A DNA stretch of 64,000 nucleotides from Hippasteria phrygiana (lineage: Eukaryota > Echinodermata > Asteroidea > Valvatida > Goniasteridae): NCBI GenBank assembly GCA_037893225.1, contig JAZGUH010000074.1:558001-622000 (forward strand), given 5' to 3'. Positions within the stretch are counted from its first letter, which is position 1; every line of letters begins with the position of its first letter. Under the pieces are notes generated by a model, which made no database searches, was not told the DNA's origin, and saw only the letters and a list, made by a program, of their open reading frames with translations. The position numbers and the translations under genes are program-made. This document shows positions 22,795-35,000 of the stretch, piece by piece.

Positions 22795-23180
22795 AAACAA
22801 CGTTGGGCCATAAAAACTGTATTGTTGGGCCAACAATGGCTGTCAATATTGGGCCAGTGTAATTTTTCTCATCGGCATTCTATTGGCCTAATGTTAATGT
22901 TGGCCTAACGTTGGCCAAACATTACAGTTGGCTCAACGTACATTGGACCGTTGTTGTCCCACTCTATTGAGAAACCTTGAGTCACCATTGAACCATCAAA
23001 GTTCACGTGTTATTCAAAGGATGGGCCATCAAAATTGCACTGTTGGGCCAACATTGGCTGTCAAAGTTGGGCCAGTGTAATTTTGCTCATTGGCATCTTG
23101 TTGGCCCAGTGTTAATGCTGGCCTAACGTTGGCCAAACATTGCAGTGAATTGACTGAACATTGGAGCGTTGTTGTCCCCC
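22795..23180. repeat. Two direct copies of a TTGGGCCAACATTGGCTGTC repeat
   Basis: Copies at about 22795-22955 and 23020-23180 share TTGGGCCAACAATGGCTGTC, TTGGGCCAGTGTAATTTT and GGCCTAACGTTGGCCAAAC. The stretch 22101-22330 has related AACGTTGAATCAACGT words. Confidence 0.75.
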
Positions 23181-23531
23181 AGGGGCGGATCTAAAGGGTG
23201 GATTGTGGGGGTTGCACCCCCCACTCGATCCTTGGGCTGCTGAGCAAAGTTGTGATAAGCAATGCTAAACCACATCCTTGTTACCGGTGGGTATACCGCT
23301 CGGGTCCCAACTGATCCTCCCTAAATGAAAGCCTAGATCGCCCCTGTGTAGCGATACGGACTAATTATCTGTAAATTAATTTGTATTATGATAATGCAGT
23401 TAAACTCGTATAATGCAGATTTAGACTTTTAATGTGGCCTATATAAAAAAAACTATGAGCGCTCCCCCACTGTAACATCCACCCCCACCCCCACTCTCCC
23501 CCACTATTGTGGCCCTGAAGGGACATCACAC

Positions 23532-23715
23532 ATCGCAGATTTCTGCGCAGATATTTGAGATGTCGCACATTTTATCGCACATTTCTGCGATGTTGCACAT
23601 TTTATTCCAGATTTCTGCGATGTCGTACATTTTATCGCACATTTTATTGGAGATTTCTGCGGAGATATTTGCGATGTCGCACATTTTATCGCAAATTTCT
23701 GCGCAGATATTACCA
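23532..23715. repeat. Minisatellite ATTTCTGCGATGTCGCACAT
   Basis: Diverged units of about 40 bp built from AGATTTCTGCG, GATGTCGCACATTTTATCGC and GCAGATATTTG. Open frames on both strands here simply reflect the repeat. Confidence 0.8.
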
Positions 23716-24244
23716 TGACCTTTTACTTGATGCGTTTGAGATTTTGAATCTGCGGCTGAATCCACGGCCGAATCCGCGGCCGAAATCTGCGCAGAAATCT
23801 GCAACAGGGGCGGATCTAGAGGGGGGTAGACGTGAAAAGGGGAACTCGAGATATCTATGCTGAGAGGTAGACAGGGATTTTTTACAGATCAAAAAGGGAG
23901 CGGGATCAGCGAGGACATAATTTTCCTACTGTTTAAAATGAAAATTTTTCAGAAAATAGTACAATAAATATGCTTCACAATTATGTAAGAAAAGTAGAAA
24001 TAACGTTTCATTTTTTCGAATTCTGCTACAACCCTGAGAGGGGGCATTTTTGTTAGACACCCCGTATAAGATCTGAATGGCCCATTGGCTGGCATTCGCT
24101 ATATAACCAATTCATGATCAATAGATTTGTTTGGAAAGATATGCAATTAATTTAAATGTACGCATTATACTTAAAAAATTGCTTTCATTGACATTAAATT
24201 GCAAAAAAAATTAACTTAATGTAAAATTTCTGTTACAAAACAAT

Positions 24245-24600
24245 TCATGTACTTTTTAGCAACTCTATTTTATTTATTTCATTCAACATCCAACAGCGCA
24301 AGCGCCAATTACAGGGTGTGTACTGAGGGGGGCCAGAAGCACCGGGGAAAACCCCTACTCTTTCACAACAGGTGCTCTGTGTTCTTTTACGTTCACTGAT
24401 CCTGTAGAGCACACGAGACCTCCGGCTTAACGTCCCATCCGAAGGACTTGGCCCTTTTGAGATGAATAAGGGCCTGTCGTGCCCCAGAACAATGCACTTA
24501 CCAGGCACGCTAATGCAAGCAATACGTGGTGTAGTTTCCCATCCAAGTACTGCCTGCAATCAACATTGATGCTTTACTTCAGTTATGTGCCACTTGCTCT
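24245..24600 (-). mobile_element. 5S rRNA-derived SINE (SINE3-like)
   Basis: The minus strand has GTACTTGGATGGGAAAC (24550-24534), nearly identical to the internal C box of 5S rRNA. GAAGTAAAGCA (24580-24570) lies about 30 nt upstream, where 5S has GAAGCTAAGCA. Downstream is GTCCTTCGGATGGGACGTTA, a block I recall from dispersed repeats of many marine animals. An open frame runs across it but no known protein was recognised. Confidence 0.65.
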
Positions 24601-24839
24601 TTCACTGAGCCAACAATTTTTATTATTTTGAACAATGAAAGTGCTTGAATCCAGCTCCCTCCACACATTCGACCGGAGTGATTGGAAAGGGCATAGATTC
24701 ATATTGTTTGCACAGCTTAGAATGGCCAGCTACGTACTCTTAACAAGGGGCAAATTGTGCAGTGATGTTGCCAAGGATTTGTATTTGTGACACAATAATT
24801 ATGAGTGGGGGACTGGGGGTCCATGCATGGCAACAGCAT

Positions 24840-25250
24840 TTTAAGTGAGGACCCGGGGCACCAGCATTCCCAACTAGCTGGGGAAAGGAGCGAAGGTCAC
24901 CAGCATTTTTAGTGGGGACACAGGGGCACCAGAATGTTCAATGAAAGCACAGGGGAACTAATATTTTTCAGTGGGGGCACAGGGGTCACTATATAATTTC
25001 AGTAAGGGCACACTAGGGCCAGCAGCATGAAGGAAATTATTTTAATGTTGCATCGATTGTGTACTTACGGGCCCGGCCCGTTCCTATAAGAGAACAAAAT
25101 CCACTTTGAAGTTATTGGACTTACCAAACTAGCTTGCGACATCAAAACCAACAGGTATGTCGTAGTAGATAGAGGGCAGGGTTTTTATTTTATTTTTGTG
25201 GGACGGAAATTTTCGGGTACCAAAAAAAGGAAAAAAATCAGGAATGTTTG
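24840..25250. repeat. Dispersed repeat shared with 35945-36185
   Basis: Shares GCATGAAGGAAATTATTTTA, GAGAACAAAA, TTTGAAGTTATTGGACTTA and GGTATGTCGTAG with the copy inside the CACTA element at 31854-37653. The start has several GGGGGCACAGGGG-type short repeats. Confidence 0.7.
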
Positions 25251-25972
25251 TTTCTTTGCCATTAAAGAGACTACTTAATAGTACTTAGGTATACTTTCTG
25301 AGCCACAAACCCACCGGTTTGGTCATTTTGCTTTCGACAAACAGCTGATTTCGTGTTTCCAGCACAGAACAATGGGGACATAAACCCGATCGAGTCGTCA
25401 TGCATGAAGACAAAAAAACACCGGTGAGGACATTGTGCACAACTGCTTGGAAATGTCCTTTTCCAAGACAACTGGCATATTTGTCTCATGAGGCGGGCCA
25501 TACTGTAACTGAAGCCGCCGTTCTCTAGACTGGTCCCGTTGTCTAGGTTTAATATATGCACATAATGTGCTTAGAGGGTAGGGTATCAGAGTTTTGGAAA
25601 GTTTGCTTTTTGTATCGAGTCAACCTCGTTCCCAGGGTATCGAGCAGCGCCCCCACCGACGAGGTTGAAAATAAAGTAAGCCATTGGGAACGAGGTTGGT
25701 AGCGAGTGTTTTCTTCAACTTCAAAGTTCAAGTTCAACTCTTTGTAAGTCATGTAATGTTAATGTAGGCTAAGTTGTGATCAAAATAACCAGGTTAATTC
25801 CTACCTCCAAGGCTCCATATGCATAATCCTTTTCATTTAAGACTTATTAGCTTCACATTATATAAGAGCGTTTGTGTGACATTGTAACAATGCATGATTA
25901 TTCAATTTTTGGTATAACGTTAGTTTTCTTTGGTTTGCAGCAAACATTTTCGCAGTGTGGTATATTTTTACA

Positions 25973-26740
25973 TTTACACACGCGCGCGGTAACGGAAAGC
26001 GGTAACGGAAAGCGGTATACCGCGCGATATTTTACATTTACACACGAGCGGAAACCCGTTCGGTATTTATGTTAATGCATCGACATTCCACAAAAACAAT
26101 GGCGCCCCGCAAAAAGAATCGAAGGCACGAGGAAGCTCTGTTACTTCTGATCTTGGCGAGAAGATTGCGTCTCAAGCGAAAGAAAAAACGAAGAATTTGA
26201 GTTCATGAAACTCTTCAGAAAAGGACAGAGCTTGGGGAATACCACAGATTAGTACGAGAGTTAGATAGTCATAAAGATCGTTTTTTGGGGTACTTCAGAA
26301 TGTCGCGTGGTCAGTTTGCAGAAATCTTGGCACTAGTTCAACCCAAAATCATGCATGTCCACTCCTATACACTCCCAAATGTCTTGCTTTTTGACTGCAT
26401 CTTTGTAGTTTTAGGCTTCTAGTGATGTGTCATACAATTGAGGATACTTCTCTACTTCCAGGATCAAAATCTCAGTGCTGCTACTCCAGTACGACGCCAT
26501 CTTTGTTTTAGAGACGTGCAGCTGATCGTGACGTCATATCCAACGAGAACGCTGATTGGTCAGAACGCGCAGTCTCAGCGCGGTATATTTGGAAAATCGC
26601 TCTGGTTTCTAAACGCAGCGGTTTATCGCTATACCGCGCGGTTTGTCCGCTCTTAATGTAAACAACCCCATAGAAAACCATGTGTTCTATATTTTTTACC
26701 GCGCGGAATTCCGTTACCGCGCGCGTGTGTAAATAGGCCT
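25973..26740 (+). mobile_element. PIF/Harbinger-like element with transposase N-terminal relic
   Basis: Inverted ends share TTTACACACGCGCGCGGTAA (left 25973) with its complement at the right (about 26715-26735). Inside, from ATG at 26099, the frame reads MAPRKKNRRHEEALLLLILA, meets a TGA at 26198, then continues TLQKRTELGEYHRLVRELDS and FLGYFRMSRGQFAEILALVQ. The GEYHRLVREL and YFRMS..QF motifs are typical of Harbinger transposases. The catalytic part is missing, so it is a deletion derivative. Confidence 0.7.
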
Positions 26741-26744
26741 TTTA

Positions 26745-27100
26745 ACGCGACTTTCAAATGCTATTATTGTTACGGCATGCCATTCTCGCGGTCGGCATGA
26801 CGTCATCACTGGGTCTTGTTTTTTGTCTCTGATTGGTCAGTGGTGGCATTTACCGATCGCACCCTCTGGACTCAATATTTCAAAATTTCACTGTTTTATG
26901 CACTAAAAATATCTCCCACGTTATACCCAAAAAAAATTGTGTTCATTTTTTTATTACTGTAAAAAATTGGACAAAACACGTAATTCCCTGTACAAATTGA
27001 ATAGAGGGCTACCCCTTTGCCCGACGCCAAGTGCAATTGGTTGAACAGCCTCCGACCAAGAGAATGGTAAAAACAGAATGAGAACGTATATCAGATTTAC
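26745..27100. other. No gene recognised; possible upstream region of the F-box gene
   Basis: Contains a GCATGACGTCATCAC CRE-like site at about 26797. No exon could be supported here. Confidence 0.35.
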
Positions 27101-27107
27101 AACTGCC

Positions 27108-27335
27108 CATCCTGCCAGAGCGCTTCGGGTACGGCATTGCTAGCTGGGGACCCTGGATCGAATCCATGCCGTGCTGTCCAATTTTTATTTTTTTCAAAAA
27201 GATTTCTTAAGTTTTAGGTTTTTAATCAAATTGTTATTTTTATTGAAGTAATGTCGTTAGATTTAATTTTCTTCCCTTTGATTTCAGTGGTTTTGGAGAA
27301 TTTTTGTTTAAAAGGGAAATAAAGTCCGAGAACCA
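27108..27335 (+). mobile_element. tRNA-headed SINE with AAGGGAAATAAAGTCCG tail
   Basis: B-box-like GGATCGAATCC at about 27155, and the tail GTTTAAAAGGGAAATAAAGTCC. The same tail follows a tRNA-like head at 49877-50110. Confidence 0.6.
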
Positions 27336-27945
27336 TTGCATTGGCATTTGTTTGATAGTCTGGTTCCAACAGCAAACATCGTGACGTTGAATACCATTAC
27401 GTCGGGGAAACTAGGGAGTTCCATAACGATTTCAGTGTCGTAGCCTGCCCTAGGCGTATCGTAGCTTGAAAATGCCCATATATGACATACAAGATGGCCG
27501 CTGCCATGTTCACATTTTTGCATTTTTGTGTACATTTTGGCATGGAGGTAGGAAAACACTGGAGAGTTTTCTTTTCCAGGTACATGTATTTTGATTTTTT
27601 TCGGCCCAATTTTGGACAATATTGTCTTTCCCTCATTCTACAGCCATGTTTTGAGTTTGTGTTTTAATTAGATCCTGTCAGAAGAAAAAATTCCTTGTTT
27701 TATCAAGACGGCTTCTAGATCTGCTGACTGTGGAGTTCACAAAATCAGTTCAAAACACGAATAGACTTAGAGGATTCCTTTACTGTAAATTTGTCATTCA
27801 GTTGTTGTGTAGGTCTAGTAATGACTGGAACGCTAGAACTGCAGTGTCCTTAGCTGTAGCAGGTCTTGTGAAGCCCAAACATTACATGGTCATCATTGGT
27901 TTGAGATGAAAAAATAAGAATAATTATTATGATCCATTCTTTCAG

Positions 27946-27978
27946 CTAGGCTCAGTGAGGAAAATGATGTGATTTATC
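27946..27978 (+). other. 5' UTR part of the first coding exon, F-box/WD40 gene
   Basis: Acceptor-like CATTCTTTCAG ends at 27945. An in-frame TGA at 27970-27972 sits just upstream of the ATG at 27979, which fixes the start and implies an upstream non-coding exon. Confidence 0.55.
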
Positions 27979-29007
27979 ATGGCAGGCTTTGACTACTCTC
28001 TTGCGAATGCACGACGGGGCACCTTTCAAGTTGCTAGAAAGGGTTTAAGATTCGGGAACTTTGAGAGTGTGATGAAGGCCCTTCCAAAAGTCGGTGATGC
28101 AACCGTCACAGACGAGAGGTTGATGCAAACTGGTAGTCACTACAACAACAAGCAGATTTTACGGAAGATCTGCCAGTGGTTTGAAACATGGATGCCGTGG
28201 CAAAAGCGAATCATGTTGTGTGGAACCACGGACCGGTGCTCCAACGGCCAGCTAGAGTCTTTAGCCACAGCCCTGGAACCAGTCTTCCACAGGGACTTTT
28301 CCGCTTCGCTCAACAAGGGGAAATTTTCTGGATCACCCATCAAGAGATCACAGAAGGCAGATCCACAGATCGCACTTCTGAAAGCGCTGCAGATGGCCAC
28401 CAAAGGAACTGAATATGAAGATGATTACCTGTTGGTGAGATCTGGTAGACAGTCCCATGGATACAGTGACTTGGAGGGATTTGCCCGGGAGTACGTCAGA
28501 GAGGCGATACAGGGGGCTTTAGGGATAATGTATGGCAGCGTCATTAAGCCAGAACAGCTTCATAACCAACAAGATCAATCAAAAGGAAAAACTTCGCCCC
28601 AACCCGAGAGCTCCCCCTCTCCCCCGATGACTCTAGGTGTGCCCAAATTCAAGAACCTTCCACAAGAGGAATGCTTGACTTCAGAAAGCACCAGTCAGCT
28701 TTTGCCAACCACGACCACCGATTCGGATCAGCCAGCGATAAGAACTAAAGGTGCCACACGTACCCTGACTGCCCCAGCATCGCACAGTTGTGGTTCCCAG
28801 TCCAGAAGTCCAGCCAGGTCCGTCGAGGAAGGTGGAACCCCTCCAGAGCATCTTAAACATAGGCGACACTGGACCTTCCCAGGATGCCAGAATCTAGAGA
28901 CCCCACTCTTCTCGGATATTCTGGGAGGCCAGGTAGCCACGGACAGCGGTACAAATTTCACGCCGGGATATGGAACGGGTAGCTATGCTCCACTGCAGAC
29001 TAACAAA
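27979..29007 (+). CDS. F-box/WD40 gene, coding exon 1 (FBXO16-like helix)
   Basis: Codes for 343 residues from ATG to donor GTAAGA at 29008. Residues 57-107 match the pre-F-box helices of FBXO16-type proteins (W..W..WQ..I..CG..DRCS..QL..L). Residues 164-184 form an amphipathic helix, LEGFAREYVREAIQGALGIM. Residues 200-340 are low-complexity Ser/Pro/Thr. Phase 0 at its end. Confidence 0.9.
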
Positions 29008-32000
29008 GTAAGAGAGGAAAATAAATTTGCAAAGAATATAAATTGATGTATTTTTACTGTTATTAACTGCTAATTTTATTTTGTTTCTGTTCTAAAAATT
29101 TGCCGTTTGCATTAAAAAGCAGCATTTGGGTTCTCCAGGGCAGGGCTGCCAGCTTGACCTCAAAGTGAGAATGAGAAATGTGTTGTGTCAGCCAGCTGTC
29201 CTGATATTCTCATGGTGTATGCACACTGGGAAAGAAATTTGCCTGATCAGACTTTTCACTGACCAAAAAGGATGGCACCGGGAAATATTAGCCAACATGA
29301 AATGTCTGTTTCAGCAATTTTTTTTTCTAGGCCAAGTGAATAAAATGAAATTCCTTAGTTTGTGAGAGTTGGCAACTCTGGTAGGTGTGAGGGTCAGCTG
29401 AAAAATTTGTAGGTTGACTCTGAAGGAGTAATGCCAGATCAATGAAACTTGGCATGCATTTATTTTAACCCTTTTGATAACTAATTGCATTGTTTGTTTC
29501 CAGGTAAGGCCGTATTTGGTGGTTCGTAGACGACTTCGCAAAAATGGACAAAATTTGGCATCAAAATGACCTTGGCCTTCTTTGGAGGGTGCGAGGACGT
29601 GTGTTTCCACTGCATGGATTGCCTCTTTGTCTCTGGCTCAAAGTGATGGACCCAGCACTCATCCTGGGTTAGGAAACATTCATTGAAATTAGCTTCAAAA
29701 TGCTCCAAGTTATCCCCTTGACATGACCAGCCTGATGCGCTTTTGATCAGGGGTCAGAAGACGCGGCACCCACCGAGCAGAAACCTTCGACATTCCAAGT
29801 TCTGTACTCAGAATGTTCTCAACTCTCTAACGGGAGATTCCAACAGCATGCAATTAGTTATCAAAAGCGTTGAAATTAATGCATTTTAAGTTTCATTGAT
29901 CTGGCATTACTCCTTCAGAGTCAACCTATGAAGTTTTCAGCCGACCCTCGTAAATGAGACGATATAAGGAGTGCTCTAAATAATGACAAGCACAGAAAAA
30001 CTATGTCATTTTAAAAAGTGGACAACAGTTTGTCAGGAAAGTAAAGATTTAAAGGGCCGGAGGGCATGTGTAATACTGCACACGTTATCATTGGTATTAC
30101 TTTTGCACTCTTTTATTACAAGCCCTCCGCTGTAAAGTGATATTATACAAATAATTAATGTTTATGAGTGCGATGGTAAGAATAATTTCATGAGGTGACA
30201 GATGGAATGTTCCATTCCATGAGGCATTATATCTGTCACCGAATGAAATTATTCTTACCATTGCACGAATGTTAAACATTCATTATTTGTTTTATACAAC
30301 GCCTGAATAAATCTGACAATTGCATGCATGGATTTCTTGGTGTACAACGTTCCGTTTACCTTCTCAGTCCCGCATAAAACCGCGACAAAAAGTGGTCCAG
30401 TTCCGAATCAGTTAAAGCTTTAATTGTTGTTCCTGCGTGTCTTGCAAAAATCGTTTGACTGCATATTTCATTTGTCTCTTTGTGTTAGCAGCGTCAGCAT
30501 CGCCTACGAGTTCCAATATTTCGTTGTCTGTTAGGAAAACAAACCGAGGTTCAGAAAACACTGGCCGCCATTTTGTGTGAATGACAGCCTAGACTGGTTC
30601 CCGGTCCCCGTATGTATATAATAGACATTTGAAGTCCGAAGGACAACGGAGGGACCGGGAACCAGTCCAATGACAGCCGTGTTGTAGCGGCGGGGAAGTT
30701 CTATTAAACGCGTTGCCGTTTGATAGAACCATGTGATAGAACTTTATTTGGCGGTGCGGGTTCGCGTCGTGCGATGGGACGAATAATTCAATGCACGTGA
30801 TCGACGATCCACCAATCGGATGACTCGGATTTATTCAGGTGTTGTATAATATGTGATATATTTAACCTCTGTACATTGCTGCAGGTGTCTACATTAACCT
30901 GGTGCATGAAACACCAGAGGAGAGATTTGACACCTGCTAGTCCAGCCTCGTCGGGTGTCAGTAGGCAAGCATCACACCATCACAACAGTCATGTCAGCTC
31001 ATGCACTGCTAGCACCAGGGATTTCTTTGAGTCAAAGCATCAAACGCAAAAACTTGGTAATTGTCCAAATTTAAGTCCTTCTGAATTGGGCTATTAAATT
31101 GTTAGTGAATTGTATTTATACTTCACTCAACCCATTATTTAAAAACTCCTCACGGAGGAACATATTTACTTATTAGTGTATGAAATGGAAAAATTTGCCT
31201 GTCCTATAAAGTATTTTACTTTCTTGTCACTGACGAGTGGAACTTATTCTGCACAGCCTTCACATGTATACAAAATACTTAACAATAAGCCAGTTCGGTA
31301 TTTCAACTGCGCGTTTGCGTATCAAGATTTGACAACTTTTCTTTCAGGAGAAACATTTCATTGTATGCGTGCAAAAGCATAGCGGGTACCAGCAAACTTA
31401 AAGAGATTGTCGTGTTCTGAAGTAACATTTTTCAAAAAATGTTTGGACAGCGAAGTGTTTTCCGTGGTCTTGTGTGTCTAAACTTTTGTTCGAACAAAAG
31501 TTTCCATCGTCTTTTCAAATGCACGAAAAATAGCACAGAATGCATCTTCGGTTACCACATCCCCATACCAACAAAAGAAAAACACCCAAAAACAACAAAA
31601 ACACACAGTCGTACTTTCCCAATACTTCCGAGGACAATGCTTTGTGTTTCCTATTGTTCCTTTAATATAACCAAACCCCATAGACTAAGCACGTATTTTT
31701 ACGTCCGAGGACTGATTTTAACAAAAGACCGACTCCCGAGGACTGAAAGGTTCCTTTGTACCATATTTTCTTTCTCCTCTTGTCCTCGGGCGTATATACA
31801 GAACCTGTACACACACACAAGTGTGTAAATGCCTGCAATCGGGGACCTCCTATCACTGTGAGGCCCGAATACGTGAAAACCTTTTGTTGGAACGAAAAAC
31901 GTGAAAAGTAAACAATGGGCACTTTTTTCACGTAATAAAAAACGTGATAAGTCCACTTTTCACGTCTGTCAAAGTATCACGTATTTTTCGGGCCAGCTGG

Positions 32001-35000
32001 TTGCTAAGGCATATCTTTCACGTATTTAAATACGTGAAAACTTTGCTCGCGCACGTGCCCATTGTTGGCGGATTAGCGGAGGCGCTATAAACAATCTTTT
32101 GTTCTGCAATGGCTGGTATGTTGAACAGCACAACACGACCGTTTACCGGACCATCGCGAGGTAAGTGTGACCTAAAATGGGATTAGAAAGGCTTAGCTTT
32201 AAACTTATCAAGGGCGTTTTCTTTCTTTCTTTTTTAAGAAAAAGACATGTTGAGTTTGGGTAATTACAAAGTGGGTGCTAATTGGTGTAAATCGATATAA
32301 CGGAGATTCGTTAACCCACTGCCAAATGCATGTAAAAAACGGGGTTGACAACTTGAAATACTGACGCCCGATGCCGGGGACAACCAAATCGGGCGTTGGG
32401 CTACGGTTAGTGGCGGACAATTGTCCGACGGGCAACCTACCTTTTCAAAAAACGGGCTTATATGAAACGTACGTATAATAAATTAATAAATTAATAATGA
32501 TTATCTTTCTTATTTCGTCAAACGTATGCGAAAATCAAAAGTCTCTGAAAGTTGTTTAAATGAATACGAAAAGTAAACAAAAGTCAGTTGAACTCCGAAG
32601 ATGCACGATAGCCTACTTACCACGCCGGTATCGTACCGCTAGCGCTGTATACACGATTGGGCCTGGGACTGTTTGACGGCAACGCGGCCCAGCATGGCGT
32701 ATACAGAATTTGTCAAGAAGTACATGTACAACGATTCAATTTACACATTGCGCGGGCCATGCACTGCGGAAGCAGTGTATTTGTTGAAGTGTATTATGCC
32801 GCAGGCCACCGCGCCACTAAATTCTCACTACGTTCTGTAGACTCTGTTCCGTAGACTTATGTTCTAGTCCGTAGTGTATTTTTGTGTGTGGACTGGTGCT
32901 TGAATTCATGAAGAACATTGTTTTATTAGAACGAAATATGCTAAAATAAAGACTGATTGCAAAGTCTATTGGCAAACAGTTGTTTACGTATTGACTGCAA
33001 TAAAAAGACCCGCTTGATAACGCTTGTATCAATTTCACCAGCGTCGCGTACTGTCCAAAATCGCTTATGTACTGCAGGTAAAAAAAGAAAAAAAGAAGAT
33101 ACGTCTGGTATATCAACTGCCTCGTGTTCAAACACATATTTTCGTGAAACGCGTTATTCACTCCATAGCCCTTAATAAACCACTCGTGAAACGTCAAAAC
33201 CAAAAGAGGAAAACAATATCCAGATACACTATTTTTCGCATACTTTTGGTTCATGTCATCATTGACTGCTGTTTTGGTTCAAAATATATCACTGTTCAAT
33301 CATTTCCAGGTCCGTTAATAAAAATGTTGGCCTTTTTTGTCAACATTTTGTGATTTATTTCAGTCTTTGGATGTGACATGCCAATCATACTATACATGTA
33401 CTACAGGTGTACTGTGACGTTTAATGATGCTAGAATAAGGGTAGTCTGAGAAGTCAAAAAGATATGTGGAATGCGTATGCGTACAGGGGGAGGGGGTTGG
33501 AGCCACTGCGTAGGCCCCCTGTGCCATGCGTACGGGGGGGGGGGTGATTTATTTGTTCTTTTTAAAACCACCCCTTAACGAAATGTTTGAACCCAGCTCT
33601 GCAGCGCCGCGCCATTTGTTTGGTTGCTACGGGTACAGTACTTTTGGCCGTGCACAGGAAGATAGCAAAAATAGAAAATGCCATGTGACTCGCTCTCGGC
33701 CAATCAAGACACAGAATCTGTGGATGAGGTGATAAAATAACCGTTATTACGACTTGTAAGGATTTTTGAGCACCTTGCTCTTTCTTAAAAAAACGTTTAA
33801 TAAAGGATGTAGTATTTCATTTACGACCTATGGAAATCAACAACTGCGACACGTACAGTTCCACAGCGCTAGTTACACAGCGCAGAGCGCTATATACACA
33901 GCGCTGAGCGCTATATACACAGCGCTGAGCGCTATATACACAGCGCTGAGCGCTATATACACAGCGCTGAGCGCTATATACACAGCGCTGAGCGCTATAT
34001 ACACAGCGCTGAGCGCTATATACCCAGCGCTGAGCGCTATATACCCAGCGCTGAGCGCTATATACCCAGCGCTGAGCGCTATATACCCAGCGCTGAGCGC
34101 TATATACCCAGCGCTGAGCGCTATATACCCAGCGCTGAGCGCTATATACCCGTACATGTATATATACACGCACTAGTTCGGCAATCGGGTACCAGCGTGT
34201 GTAACAGTGTTGACACGCTGGTACCCTCTTTTTTGTATTGCACTGGCCATTTCTCACCATGGGGAATTCTCTTCCCGCACGTGCTGCCAGCTTGCATGCA
34301 ATCGCTAGCTCTCGTCTTGGTTTTTTTTCATTTATTAACAATTCAGGTGCATACTTTGGACCCAGATGGGTAAAGCAATTTCCTCAAATCACCGGATATG
34401 GATTTAGCAAACATTTCCAGAGTTTTGGTGCGTTGCGTTTAAATCGATATCGATAAAAACTAAGCTGATAATGATGCCGCAATCGAATGAGTACGACTAC
34501 GACTGCGAGTACGACCCTTCCTTGATGCTCCAAGGTACAAACAACAACCGTCTGACCATGGAGGAAGGAACACTAACCTTCCTCCATGGTCTGACTGAGA
34601 TTTCATACAAGGTAAATTTTCATCCTTTAATTAATTAGGTACATGGGGATATTTCTTGGTAACATTTCGGGCGGTGGAGGGGGGAGGGAAAAGCAGGGCT
34701 GGACATCATAAATTGAGGCCTAGGGGGCCCTTATGACTGTGCACAAAAATTATGCACATATGGATGTATACATGAACGGTTAGGGCTACATGCGCAATTA
34801 ATTACTGTTCATTAAATTACAAAAAAGAGGTCTTTTTATTTTAACTTTCTATGGATTTATTAAAAAATAATTGCTTATTAAAAAACAAGGAAGAATCATA
34901 TACTGTACACACATGTACATGTACATGTATTTGCTATTCGACATTAATCCTTTTCTTTTATTGGAAGTGTAGATTCTGGTGACGTGACAACTGATTGACA

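Noticed and set aside
23504..23863. Overlapping frames with regular MCDIA/RCRTF repeats
   Set aside because: These come from the minisatellite at 23532-23715 read in several frames.
24245..24559. A 104-residue minus-strand protein gene
   Set aside because: It overlaps the 5S-headed SINE and ends in its promoter boxes; no recognised domain.
33766..34341. Repetitive proteins of 98-174 residues on both strands
   Set aside because: The 21-bp unit is a multiple of three without stops, so every such frame is an artefact of the minisatellite.
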